The notes beneath the pieces are model-generated. The model did no database searches. It was not told where the DNA came from and saw only the letters and a program-made list of their open reading frames with translations. Below, one piece after another: positions 1 to 7,596 of a stretch of 64,000 nucleotides of DNA (position 1 is its first letter; each line of letters begins with the position of its first letter). Both the position numbers and the translations under genes were made by a program. This DNA is from Lachnospiraceae bacterium (lineage in GTDB: Bacteria > Bacillota > Clostridia > Lachnospirales > Lachnospiraceae): the NCBI GenBank assembly GCA_029053015.1, contig JAIDHX010000018.1:17039-81038 (forward strand), in the 5' to 3' direction.

Positions 1-332
1 ATCGTCACAGCCAGAGCCAGCACCACCGTGATTACCGTATAAATAATGGTGTTGAGATATCCTCGCCACACATCTGCTCTCTCTATAATCTTCTGGTAGC
101 CTGACAGCGTAATTTCCACAGGATACAGAACCACTTTTCCTGCAAGTACCGCATCCGGATTGGAAAAGGATGCTATGATAATGAAATATATGGGATATAG
201 TACGATCAGCGCCACCGCACCGAGCAGAGTCGCATTTACGGCATGAAATATCTTATCCCCTGTTTTTCTCCTATGTATCGTTCTTCTTTTATTTATTTTC
301 TTATTCTCTAACGCCTTTGCAGTCATTGACAT
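1..332 (-). CDS. carbohydrate ABC transporter permease, LplC/YtcP-type (3' part beyond window)
   Basis: The window edge cuts this gene; about 110 N-terminal residues are visible. They start with a basic cytoplasmic stretch, followed by a transmembrane helix and a periplasm-like loop of the kind seen in LplC/YtcP permeases (SFSNPDAVLAGKV, then SGYQKI). Such proteins form the inner-membrane channel of oligosaccharide or aldouronate importers. I place the start at 332 because AAGGAGG lies 8 bases upstream; an ATG at 326 is the alternative. It follows the LplB-type permease by only 13 bases on the same strand, so the two are an operon and probably a heterodimer. The solute-binding gene is not in view. 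Confidence 0.85.
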   Translation of the reverse strand, partial: MSMTAKALENKKINKRRTIHRRKTGDKIFHAVNATLLGAVALIVLYPIYFIIIASFSNPDAVLAGKVVLYPVEITLSGYQKIIERADVWRGYLNTIIYTVITVVLALAVT

Positions 333-345
333 AGTTCTTTCCTCC

Positions 346-1290
346 TTACCAAAGAGAATTTTCGGAGAACTTCTTTGAAGCCGTGTTTGCCACAATCAGA
401 AGAACCACATTAATCACCGAGTTAAACAATCCGATTGCCGTCGCATAAGCCTGATCGGGAATCCCTGTAAGACCCTTCTTATATACATAGGTGGCAATCA
501 ACTCGCTGACTCCAAGATTACCGTCCGTCTGCATCAAGAGCGCCTTCTCATATCCAACACCCATTAATCCGCCGATTGACATAATCAGCATAACGCTCAC
601 CATGGGCATAATTGCAGGAAAGTCAACATAAAACACCCTCTGCAGACGGGAAGCACCGTCAATTACTGCCGCTTCATGCTGCTGGGGATCCACATTGGAT
701 AATGCCGCTATGTAAATAATGGCACTCCAGCCAAAATCCTGCCAGTTGCTTGACAGAATGTAGAGGGGACGAAATGCCGAACTTTCCAAAAAGTAAGAAT
801 ATCTTTCCCCTCCAAGGCTTGCAACAATATTGTTCACAAGACCATAACGTCCGAAAAACAAAGTCAGCATACCTACCAAAACAACCAGTGAGATAAAATG
901 AGGTGCCGTAAAAATCGTCTGCAGCACCTTTCCCGCTCTTTTGTTTCTGAGTGCATTCAACATCAGGGCAATTAATATCGGCAGTGGAAAGCCAATGATA
1001 AAGCCGGCAATACACAAAAGAAAAGTATTTTTCATTAGTGTCCAGAACTGCACGTCACTAAAAAATCTGGTAAAATTCTTAAAGCCGACCCAGATTGTCG
1101 TGTCCGACAGAATACTGTCTCCCGGCATAAAGTCCTGAAATGCAATCAGGACGCCATAAATCGGCAGATAGTTGAACAAAAACACTACCAGCACTGCTGG
1201 AAAAAGCATAATCAGGAACGGATAATTCTGCTTGAGACTTTTCAGTCTGGCACTTCCTGTCAGCTTAGCGCTTTTACTTGATTTTTGCAT
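346..1290 (-). CDS. carbohydrate ABC transporter permease, LplB-type
   Basis: This encodes 314 residues with about six transmembrane segments, opening with a helix near FPFLIMLFPAVLVVFLFNYL, typical of LplB permeases. The EAA cytoplasmic loop that docks to the ATPase is visible as EAAVIDGASRLQRV about 100 residues from the C-terminus. Family members import oligosaccharides with an LplC partner, which is the next gene. An upstream in-frame ATG would add 22 basic residues, but AAGGAGG sits 5 bases before the ATG at 1290, so I choose that start. A promoter (TTGACA at 1382-1387, TAGATT at 1359-1364 on this strand) and a palindromic operator region shared with the divergent LacI gene suggest sugar-responsive control. 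The substrate cannot be read from sequence. Confidence 0.9.
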   Translation of the reverse strand: MQKSSKSAKLTGSARLKSLKQNYPFLIMLFPAVLVVFLFNYLPIYGVLIAFQDFMPGDSILSDTTIWVGFKNFTRFFSDVQFWTLMKNTFLLCIAGFIIGFPLPILIALMLNALRNKRAGKVLQTIFTAPHFISLVVLVGMLTLFFGRYGLVNNIVASLGGERYSYFLESSAFRPLYILSSNWQDFGWSAIIYIAALSNVDPQQHEAAVIDGASRLQRVFYVDFPAIMPMVSVMLIMSIGGLMGVGYEKALLMQTDGNLGVSELIATYVYKKGLTGIPDQAYATAIGLFNSVINVVLLIVANTASKKFSENSLW

Positions 1291-1358
1291 TTCCTTCCTC
1301 CTTGTTTTGTTGATTTTGCTTTTTTTAATCGCGCGATATATTTCTTTTTTGTACATTT

Positions 1359-1495
1359 AATCTAAAACAAAACATTTCCCCTGTCAATTTTGTATGCAAA
1401 TTTGCCCCAAAAAATGTGCATTTGCACATTTTTATTTGTCATTGTGTGCATTTAGGGGCGGGATATTTGACATTTTTTCCTTCCTACTATATACT
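1359..1495. promoter_or_regulatory. divergent promoters and palindromic operators between permease operon and LacI gene
   Basis: Two sigma-A type promoters face apart. The minus-strand one has TTGACA (1382-1387), a 17-base spacer and TAGATT (1359-1364). The plus-strand one has TTGACA (1467-1472), a 17-base spacer and TATACT (1490-1495). Between them lie an inverted repeat at 1410-1433 (AAAAATGTGCA, 2-base centre, TGCACATTTTT), a 10-bp palindrome GCAAATTTGC at 1396-1405, and a further half-site TGTGCATTT at 1445-1453, exactly 30 bp after the same half-site at 1415. These are probable binding sites for the adjacent LacI-family protein. Confidence 0.7.
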
Positions 1496-1554
1496 TATTT
1501 TACAAAGTTTTCCCTTGAAACCAAGTATAGGAAATTGGGAGATATAATAACAGT

Positions 1555-2571
1555 ATGAAAAATTCAGTTACCATTCAAGATATTGCCAATACACTGAATC
1601 TGTCCAGAAATACGGTTTCCAAAGTTTTAAACGGGAAATCCGTTCCGCTCAAGACAAGAAATGCCGTTATTAACGCGGCAATTGAAATGGGCTACAAGGG
1701 CTATAAGCTTGCAGCCACCACAGAAACTTCTATGGGGGAAAAGAGGTTTGTGCTCCTCTCTTCCCGTTTGCTTATGAATATGGATTATTATGTGTATGTG
1801 CTGCGAGGACTTACAGAAAGTCTCACCAATTACGACATTGAACTGATTCAGTTCAACATCACCACACAGAATTCCTTTAAAAAGTTTAAGAATTATTTGT
1901 CTGACAACAAGGTTGATGGCATCATATGCATTGAATTTTTTGAACCGGATTATATCCGGGAACTCCTTACGCTGGATCATGCCTTTGCCTTTTTAGACTT
2001 TCCCCTTGTAGATTATCCGCTAAAGGGTAATTATGATATTGTTCTTCCCGAGAGTCAGGACACCATCAAATACTTCTGTATGCAGATGATTCGGGAAAAG
2101 CAGTGCCGCTCCTTCGGATTTGTCGGCGATTATCTACACTGCCGCTCCTTTTACGAACGATTCACGGGCATGCGGGAGGCGCTCTTCCTTTCCAACCTCC
2201 CTGTCGATTTACAGTATTCCATACTGAACAAGGATTCCACTCCTTACACAACGGAAGAACTGATGAAGGCAGTCACACAGCTTCCCGCTGTACCGGACTG
2301 CTTCGTCGCTGCAAATGACTCCATTGCACTCAATCTTATGGAAGCCTTAAATCGTCTCCATATCCGTGTGCCGGAAGAAACAAAGATTATTGGGTTTGAC
2401 AATATCACAAAATCTAAAAATGCAGTGCCTCCTCTTTCTTCTGTCAATGTAAACAAAACCTCTCTGGGAAAGCGGATTACCGCCCTGCTGCTGGAGCGAA
2501 TTGCGAACCCCAAACAGACAAACCAGATTATTTATATCTCATCAAGAGTCGTTTTACGATCTACAACCTGA
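1555..2571 (+). CDS. LacI family transcriptional regulator
   Basis: The 338-residue protein opens with a LacI helix-turn-helix and hinge helix (VTIQDIANTLNLSRNTVSKVLNG), followed by a periplasmic-binding-protein-like effector domain. That domain carries the usual late motifs (PDCFVAANDSIALNLMEAL, then IIGFDNI). Length is normal for the family. It is transcribed away from the permease operon and most likely controls it, and itself, through the palindromes in the intergenic region. The SD (GGGAG) is about 12 bases from the ATG, which is rather far, so expression may be low. A hairpin terminator follows. The effector sugar is unknown. Confidence 0.93.
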   Translation: MKNSVTIQDIANTLNLSRNTVSKVLNGKSVPLKTRNAVINAAIEMGYKGYKLAATTETSMGEKRFVLLSSRLLMNMDYYVYVLRGLTESLTNYDIELIQFNITTQNSFKKFKNYLSDNKVDGIICIEFFEPDYIRELLTLDHAFAFLDFPLVDYPLKGNYDIVLPESQDTIKYFCMQMIREKQCRSFGFVGDYLHCRSFYERFTGMREALFLSNLPVDLQYSILNKDSTPYTTEELMKAVTQLPAVPDCFVAANDSIALNLMEALNRLHIRVPEETKIIGFDNITKSKNAVPPLSSVNVNKTSLGKRITALLLERIANPKQTNQIIYISSRVVLRSTT

Positions 2572-2589
2572 AATAATTGCCAAAAAAGC

Positions 2590-2617
2590 AGCGCTGCTCA
2601 TCGCAGCGCTTCCTTTT
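2590..2617 (+). terminator. intrinsic terminator after LacI gene
   Basis: AGCGCTGC at 2590-2597 pairs with GCAGCGCT at 2603-2610 around a 5-base loop and is followed by TTCCTTTTT. It lies 19 bases after the LacI stop codon and also separates the convergent flavodoxin-domain gene. Confidence 0.8.
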
Positions 2618-2634
2618 TATTTCAATCATAATAT

Positions 2635-3981
2635 TCATTTGTCTTCCTTAAGAACTTTCCGGTAAGGAGCCAGCATACCCTCCGTCATTTTATTGCCGAT
2701 TTTTTTCTGCACGGCGGGAGAAGACAGCAGCGCGCCCACCAGATACATTTTCAAAATCGTGCCGGGCTGCTTCTGCGGAAAATCATACTGCCCATGCGCC
2801 TTGAAAAAGCGGTGATCCGCCTTCATCATACCCTGCATTGTAAAAATCAAATCCCTGAAAATCTTCATGCCGCCCACGCCGTAAAAGTTCTGCGGCTGAG
2901 TATGTCGCTTTTTCATCGCGTAGGAAAGAGTCCGGGCCAGCCTGTCAATGGCGGCATCCGGATTGGTTTCGTCCGTCGCCACACCCGCAAGGAAATTGCC
3001 TCCCACCTCGCTGCGCCCCTCGATAATCATCCTCAGGTTTTCTTCCTGACTGTAGTTCCCGCTAATCAAGTATCCCACAGGACTTCCCATGGTGACGGTG
3101 CGGTGTCCGTTACAAAACTGCCTGTCGTCATACTTTTTAAAGACAGGTCCCATGGAATGATCCTGAATTGCAAACGCATAGACTGTTGCGTCCGCGGTCT
3201 GGATTTCATTGCGCAGAAAATCATCGAACTCATCTTTATAAATACATTTTCCTGAAACCGCACAATGGAAACAGCCGAGACAGCCTCCCCCAAAAGGATA
3301 CTCCCGTATATTCACAACCCTGCTTTCAAAAGGCAGCACCGCCTGAAAACGTGCAATCATATTGTGAAGCCCCTCATCCTCCGGCAGCGCATCCGTCACA
3401 ATCACTACCTTGCGCGCCGCGCTCTTTTCCTCCTGCGAAGCTTCCGGTATCTGTACGGGCATATGAGCGGGTGCCGTCTGAGGCGCAGGCAGCGGCTCAT
3501 AGCTGTCCTCCTTTATGCTCCACAGAACATAGCGGAAAAAGGAAAACGCCTCTTTTCTGCCACGGGGCTTTAACAAATCTTCCATGTCGGCGGAAAGCCC
3601 TTTGATAAACTTCATCCCCATATCCTGACAGTTTTCCTGTATATAGCGATGCGCCGTGACATCATAAAAATGCTTGGAAGTGGTAATCTGCGTCGCATAT
3701 TTTCCCGAAAGATTTATGCCGGACTGCTTTACCAGCTCAATAAAACGGTGCAGCTGACTGGGCGCAATAAAGGTATACACAGGGTAGGCAAACAGAATAA
3801 GGTCCGCCTTTTCAAGAGCCTCCTCCGCCGGTGTAAAATCCTTCTCCAACACCCTGATGCGCTGTCCCACATGCAAAAACGAAAACGTATGCTTCGGGAA
3901 GTGGTTCTGCAGATACAACACGGTCTGCAGTGTGATGCTGTTTTCCCCTTTGGGGCTGCCGTTTACGACTAAAATGTTCAT
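2635..3981 (-). CDS. flavodoxin-fold NAD(P)H-dependent oxidoreductase with two tandem domains
   Basis: The 448 residues contain two flavodoxin-like domains. The first opens with MNILVVNGSPKGENS, a phosphate-binding loop for FMN, and contains AYPVYTF. The second starts around residue 190 (VVIVTDALPEDEG) and carries GCLGCFHCAVSGKC, a cysteine-rich stretch like that of iron-sulfur flavoproteins and NADPH-dependent FMN reductases. Such proteins usually reduce quinones or other small acceptors. AAGGAGG precedes the ATG by 7 bases. It starts 18 bases after the SDR gene upstream, so the two are probably co-transcribed. The linked function is not evident. The double-domain form is longer than the usual 180-250 residues. 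Confidence 0.8.
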   Translation of the reverse strand: MNILVVNGSPKGENSITLQTVLYLQNHFPKHTFSFLHVGQRIRVLEKDFTPAEEALEKADLILFAYPVYTFIAPSQLHRFIELVKQSGINLSGKYATQITTSKHFYDVTAHRYIQENCQDMGMKFIKGLSADMEDLLKPRGRKEAFSFFRYVLWSIKEDSYEPLPAPQTAPAHMPVQIPEASQEEKSAARKVVIVTDALPEDEGLHNMIARFQAVLPFESRVVNIREYPFGGGCLGCFHCAVSGKCIYKDEFDDFLRNEIQTADATVYAFAIQDHSMGPVFKKYDDRQFCNGHRTVTMGSPVGYLISGNYSQEENLRMIIEGRSEVGGNFLAGVATDETNPDAAIDRLARTLSYAMKKRHTQPQNFYGVGGMKIFRDLIFTMQGMMKADHRFFKAHGQYDFPQKQPGTILKMYLVGALLSSPAVQKKIGNKMTEGMLAPYRKVLKEDK

Positions 3982-3999
3982 GGTATTTCCTCCTTTTAT

Positions 4000-5010
4000 C
4001 TACCTAAATCCTTCTTTGACCCTTTCAAGTGTATCAACCACTTTATCACACCACCGGTCAAATTCAGGATCCTCTTTCTGACACTCCGGGTGAGCGAGAA
4101 TATAATCCAGCGCAATTCTCACACCCTCCGCAAAACTGACAACAGGCTTAAATTCGGGAACTGCTCTTTTCAGCTTGCTGTTATCAAACACAACTGATAC
4201 CGACTTATCGCCTGTCAGACTGCCCTCATAATCGTAGTCAGGACCAACACTGCTCAGAAAATCCGAAGCGACATGATACGGATGCAGCCTGACGCCAAGC
4301 GCTTGTGCAATCGTCTGATAAATTTGGTTCCAACTCAGAGTTTCATCGCTTGTGATATGAAATGCCTCGCCAATTGCATGAGGATTCGCCATAAGTCCTA
4401 CAAAACCAACTGCAAAATCTGTATTGAAAGTTAATGTCCACAGCGAAGTACCATCCCCCTGAATAATAACAGGTTTCTCGTCCTGCATACGTCTGATTAC
4501 CTGCCAAAAACCATTTTTGCCATGTACTCCCAAAGGAATATGCTGCTCGTCATATGTATGGCTGGGACGAACAATCGTCACAGGAAATCCATTCTCACGA
4601 TACATTTTCATAAGAAATTCCTCACAGGCAATCTTGTCTCTTGAATACTGCCAATAGGGATTGGCAAGACTCGTCCCCTCCGTGATAATATAATTGCTTG
4701 CAGGCTTGTGGTATGCTGAGGCGGAACTGATGTAAATATACTGGCTTGTTTTGCCCGCAAACAGCCTGTAATCCCGCTCCACATGTGCAGGAACAAAACC
4801 AATAAACTCACATACAACGTCAAATGTCATATCCTTGATTTTTTCCGCAACAAGCTGCTCATCATTTATATCGGCAACCATGGATACTGCGCCTTCCGGC
4901 AGCGGCTTGGTGCCTCTATTGATGACATATACCTCCCACTTCTTTTCAATCAGTCTGCGCACCACTGCACTGCTGATAGTTCCCGTTCCGCCGATTATCA
5001 GTGCTTTCAT
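4000..5010 (-). CDS. NAD-dependent epimerase/dehydratase (extended SDR)
   Basis: A Rossmann-fold protein of 336 residues. The N-terminal MKALIIGGTGTISSAVV is the glycine-rich NAD(P)-binding loop. YISSASAYHKP supplies the SDR serine, but the usual YxxxK follows as YSRDK about 30 residues later, consistent with an atypical or extended SDR. The C-terminal half binds the substrate, commonly a nucleotide sugar. Length is right for the family. An AGGAGG lies 11 bases before the ATG. The gene heads a likely two-gene operon with the flavodoxin-domain protein. The substrate is unknown. Confidence 0.85.
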   Translation of the reverse strand: MKALIIGGTGTISSAVVRRLIEKKWEVYVINRGTKPLPEGAVSMVADINDEQLVAEKIKDMTFDVVCEFIGFVPAHVERDYRLFAGKTSQYIYISSASAYHKPASNYIITEGTSLANPYWQYSRDKIACEEFLMKMYRENGFPVTIVRPSHTYDEQHIPLGVHGKNGFWQVIRRMQDEKPVIIQGDGTSLWTLTFNTDFAVGFVGLMANPHAIGEAFHITSDETLSWNQIYQTIAQALGVRLHPYHVASDFLSSVGPDYDYEGSLTGDKSVSVVFDNSKLKRAVPEFKPVVSFAEGVRIALDYILAHPECQKEDPEFDRWCDKVVDTLERVKEGFR

Positions 5011-5165
5011 TTATCCACATGCCTCCTATGCTCTCTTATTTCATTTCCGTTTCTACATGTATCCATTATCTAACTTTTCCGGATAAATTTCAACGCTTTC
5101 TATAAAATCTACCTGCTTACATAAATTTTTTTCCTCATGCATTCTACCCTGTTTTTTCTGCTTTT

Positions 5166-6023
5166 TCACTTGAAATTACCTCCTGAAAGCTGCTCTAATC
5201 CTTCCATGCTGACCGCAACAAGCGTCTTCATCTGCCCGACCGCAAGCTCTCTGAGCAACATCAGACGTTCCGGCATCTCCCTGCCTTGTTCAATCAGTAT
5301 CGCATTATAACTTTCCATATTTGCCAGAACAAGAAGCTGATTCAGGTTTGCCTCATCACGCATATTGCCTTTCTTGTCCGGATTACTGTCCCGCCCCTGC
5401 TTCGCTGTCTTCCCAAACAATGCAACATTTAAAAGATCGGCTTCGTTGGCATATTTATATGAAATCTGCTCCTGCGTAAGCTCTGACGGTATCAGATTAT
5501 CTTTGATTGCATTGGTATGGATGTGATAGTTTAACTTCGTTATCTCGCGACGAAGATTCCAGTTTAAAGAAAGCCGGCTGTTTTCATCTTGTTTAAGCCT
5601 CTGGTAATCCTTTATGATATATAACTTAAACTCCGGCGAAATCCATGATGCAAACTCAAACGCTATATCAATATGAGCATAAATACCACCGCCATATCTG
5701 CCAGACTTGGTAAACAGACCTATTGCTTCCAGTTTTTCAGACCAATCCTTAATAGAAAATACAAACGCATTTGTTCCGGCATTTTCCTTAAACGTATCGA
5801 ATTCGATACGTTTAAAATTTGGATTATGCAGAACTTCCCATAAACCAAGAAATTCCACCACATCTCTTCCTCTGAGCCAGTTATGAATCGTAATTCTTGG
5901 ATCAATGCTTTTGTAACGAGCTATATCCGTCAGCGAAATAAACTCATTCTTGAAATCTGTCGTATAGATACCTATATCAATGCCTGCTGCGTGAATTACA
6001 TCTTTCTTTATAGTATTAGCCAT
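5166..6023 (-). CDS. KilA-N domain protein
   Basis: The 285 residues begin with a KilA-N domain (about residues 18-140: FISLTDIARYK, TIHNWLRGRDVVEFLGLWE, SIKDWSEKLEAIGLFTKSGRYGGG, AFEFASWISPEF). KilA-N is a DNA-binding domain of phages and mobile elements; the remainder (to residue 285) is a family-typical helical tail of unknown role. SD AAAGGAG precedes the ATG. Codons for residues 69-79 form a perfect 28-bp palindrome, and the same sequence lies 272 bp away in this gene's own promoter region. This is unusual and suggests autoregulation. It begins the accessory island downstream of the SDR gene. Confidence 0.85.
   Translation of the reverse strand: MANTIKKDVIHAAGIDIGIYTTDFKNEFISLTDIARYKSIDPRITIHNWLRGRDVVEFLGLWEVLHNPNFKRIEFDTFKENAGTNAFVFSIKDWSEKLEAIGLFTKSGRYGGGIYAHIDIAFEFASWISPEFKLYIIKDYQRLKQDENSRLSLNWNLRREITKLNYHIHTNAIKDNLIPSELTQEQISYKYANEADLLNVALFGKTAKQGRDSNPDKKGNMRDEANLNQLLVLANMESYNAILIEQGREMPERLMLLRELAVGQMKTLVAVSMEGLEQLSGGNFK
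5788..5815. repeat. 28-bp perfect palindrome inside KilA-N gene
   Basis: The half TTAAACGTATCGAA is followed by its exact reverse complement, centred on an EcoRI-type GAATTC at 5799-5804. It encodes NFKRIEFDTFK in frame. A 32-base stretch (5788-5819) is identical to 6060-6091 upstream of the gene. Confidence 0.95.
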
Positions 6024-6057
6024 TTATAACGTCTCCTTTGTTAAAAAGTCATATTCC

Positions 6058-6089
6058 TTTTAAACGTATCGAATTCGATACGTTTAAAA
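6058..6089. promoter_or_regulatory. 32-bp perfect palindrome in KilA-N promoter region (probable operator)
   Basis: The same 28-bp core as inside the KilA-N gene, extended to 32 bp (TTTTAAACGTATCGAA and its reverse complement). It lies 35 bases upstream of the KilA-N ATG, where the -10 region would be expected: a TTGAGA at the distal side could serve as -35. A DNA-binding product bound here would block its own transcription. Confidence 0.7.
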
Positions 6090-6109
6090 TTCTCAACTTT
6101 TTGATTGCT

Positions 6110-6304
6110 TTACCCTTTTTCTTTAACCAATTTCTCATACTTTATCTGATACTCTATCAGCCGCGGAATATATTCCGGCGGGGTGCGTCGCCCCGCCTCC
6201 CAATCCTCCAATGTGCGGACAGGTATCCCCGTATGAACCGAAAATTCTTTCCTGTTCTCGCCCGCCTCTTCACGAAGTTCCGTTATTCTTTTTGCTATAT
6301 CCAT
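6110..6304 (-). CDS. small XRE-type helix-turn-helix protein
   Basis: A 64-residue protein composed almost wholly of a Cro/CI-type HTH (RITELREEAGENRKEFSVHTGIPVRTLEDWEAGRRTPPEYI). The sequence class is common as a short stand-alone regulator in Lachnospiraceae, often in mobile DNA. GGAGG precedes the ATG by 8 bases. It lies directly upstream of the KilA-N gene on the same strand and could be co-transcribed or regulate it; the 32-bp palindrome separates them. Confidence 0.85.
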   Translation of the reverse strand: MDIAKRITELREEAGENRKEFSVHTGIPVRTLEDWEAGRRTPPEYIPRLIEYQIKYEKLVKEKG

Positions 6305-6367
6305 ATTTCTGTTCCTCCACGCATTGCGATATATGTATCATAGCACATTATTAGTTTCCTCGCAATG

Positions 6368-6475
6368 CGCTTTGTCTCGCAATTTTTTCCGCTCTGTAGG
6401 ATTACAATACATATGTTACAACTGAATAATTAAAAGGCGGAAATACCTGTTCTGTGTTATATTTTAATCACCAAA
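6368..6475 (+). repeat. left copy of ~110-bp direct repeat (IS 5' region)
   Basis: Starts GCGCTTTGTCTCGCAATTTT and runs to TTTAATCACCAAA just before the transposase start. It matches 7461-7571 at roughly 85 percent by eye, including the IS leader. Confidence 0.85.
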
Positions 6476-6507
6476 CCAAAATCTAACCAGAAAGAAGGTA
6501 TCTCCGC

Positions 6508-7442
6508 ATGGCAAGTATAACACAGGATATGAAGTTTCGTCTATCTCTAATCAAATATGCTGAAAAATACGGTGTCACCAATGCCGCCATCAAATATAAG
6601 ACTAACAGGCAGTACATCTACCGCTGGAAACGGCGGTTTAACGGCTCCATTGAGTCCCTGCGCGATCTCTCACGCAGACCTCATCACCACCCTAACCAGC
6701 ATACTCAGCAGGAGATTAAACTCATTTTGGATATGCGCCGCCGCAATCCTGATTCCGGTCTTGTTGTCTTCTGGGTCAAGCTCATGCAGCGCGGCTATTC
6801 ACGCTCCATTACAGGATTGTATCGTTTCCTGAAAAGGCTAAACCTGACAGCGGTCCATCCTCCTAACCCAAGTATGTCCCAAAACCCTATGAGCAGATGG
6901 ACTATCCCGGACAGCGCATCCAGATTGACGTGAAATTTGTCCCTTCTTCCTGTCTTGTAAATGGAGTCAGAGGGAATCATTTTTACCAGTACACTGCCAT
7001 TGATGAATTCTCCCGCTGGCGCTTTGTGGAAGCTTTTGAGGAACACAGTTCCTATTCTTCCATGCTGTTTTTAGAGCATCTGGTGAAGGCTTTTCCCTGC
7101 CCCATTGAGTGTGTCCGGACGGATAACGGCCAGGAATTCACAAAGCGTTTCAGTTCCCATGGCGGCTCCGACAAACCCACCATCTTCTAGCTTCGGCTGG
7201 AACAGCTGGGAATCCGCCATAAACTGATTAAGCCCTACACTCCCCGCCATAATGGAAAAGTGGAACGCAGCCACCGGAAGGATAATGAACGCTTTTATGC
7301 CACACACACTTTTTATTCTTTCAGGGATTTCAGCAGTCAGTTAAAGGTATATAACCGCAGGGACTACAACAACTTTCCCCTGCGTCCTCTGGGCTGGAAA
7401 ACTCCCTCACAGGTACTGAAGGATTATCTGCTGTCGGTGTAA
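6508..7442 (+). pseudogene. DDE transposase, frameshifted and with internal stop
   Basis: Three collinear pieces make one transposase. The first (6508-6933) has an HTH (YGVTNAAIKYKTNRQYIYRW). It leaves frame near 6869, where one A seems lost from CCCAAG: adding it gives PNPKYVPKPYEQMDYPGQR and continues smoothly into the second piece. The second (to 7190) has the catalytic-core motifs QIDVKFV, YTAIDEFSR and RTDNGQEF. It is cut by a TAG at 7188-7190. The third continues in the same frame (LEQLGIRHKLIKPYTPRHNGKVERSHRK), containing the final acidic residue of the DDE triad. The element cannot transpose on its own unless both lesions are bypassed. Confidence 0.85.
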
Positions 7443-7460
7443 CATATGTTTGACAAACCT

Positions 7461-7571
7461 GCACTTTGTCTCGCAATTTTTTCCGCTCTTGTAGGATTAC
7501 AATACATGTGTTACAACTAAATAATTAAAAAGCAGAGATACTGCCTTTGTGTTATAGTTTAATCACCACAA
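7461..7571 (+). repeat. right copy of ~110-bp direct repeat (truncated second IS copy)
   Basis: Corresponds to the first ~110 bases of the IS and ends about where the transposase ATG should follow. The coding part of this second copy is missing. About 26 bases later the stop of the repeat-nuclease gene occurs. Confidence 0.85.
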
Positions 7572-7596
7572 AAAACAAATAGAATTACAATACAAA

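Larger units (their letters stand above)
6368..7460 (+). mobile_element. insertion sequence with DDE transposase, inactivated
   Basis: The unit is taken as about 1,093 bp because the sequence at its left side (6368 onward) is repeated starting at 7461, immediately after the unit's right side. This implies two tandem copies, the second truncated. The ends share TTTGTC and an inverted ACATATGTTACA (left near 6410, right near 7443-7452). The transposase inside is broken twice. The family is IS481/IS3-like by its HTH plus rve integrase layout; exact boundaries and target duplication could not be settled. Confidence 0.7.

Noticed and set aside
6038..6343. 101-residue plus-strand frame reading through the palindrome (FKRIEFDTFK)
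   Set aside because: The peptide identity results from the palindrome; the frame is antisense to the XRE gene and has no SD.
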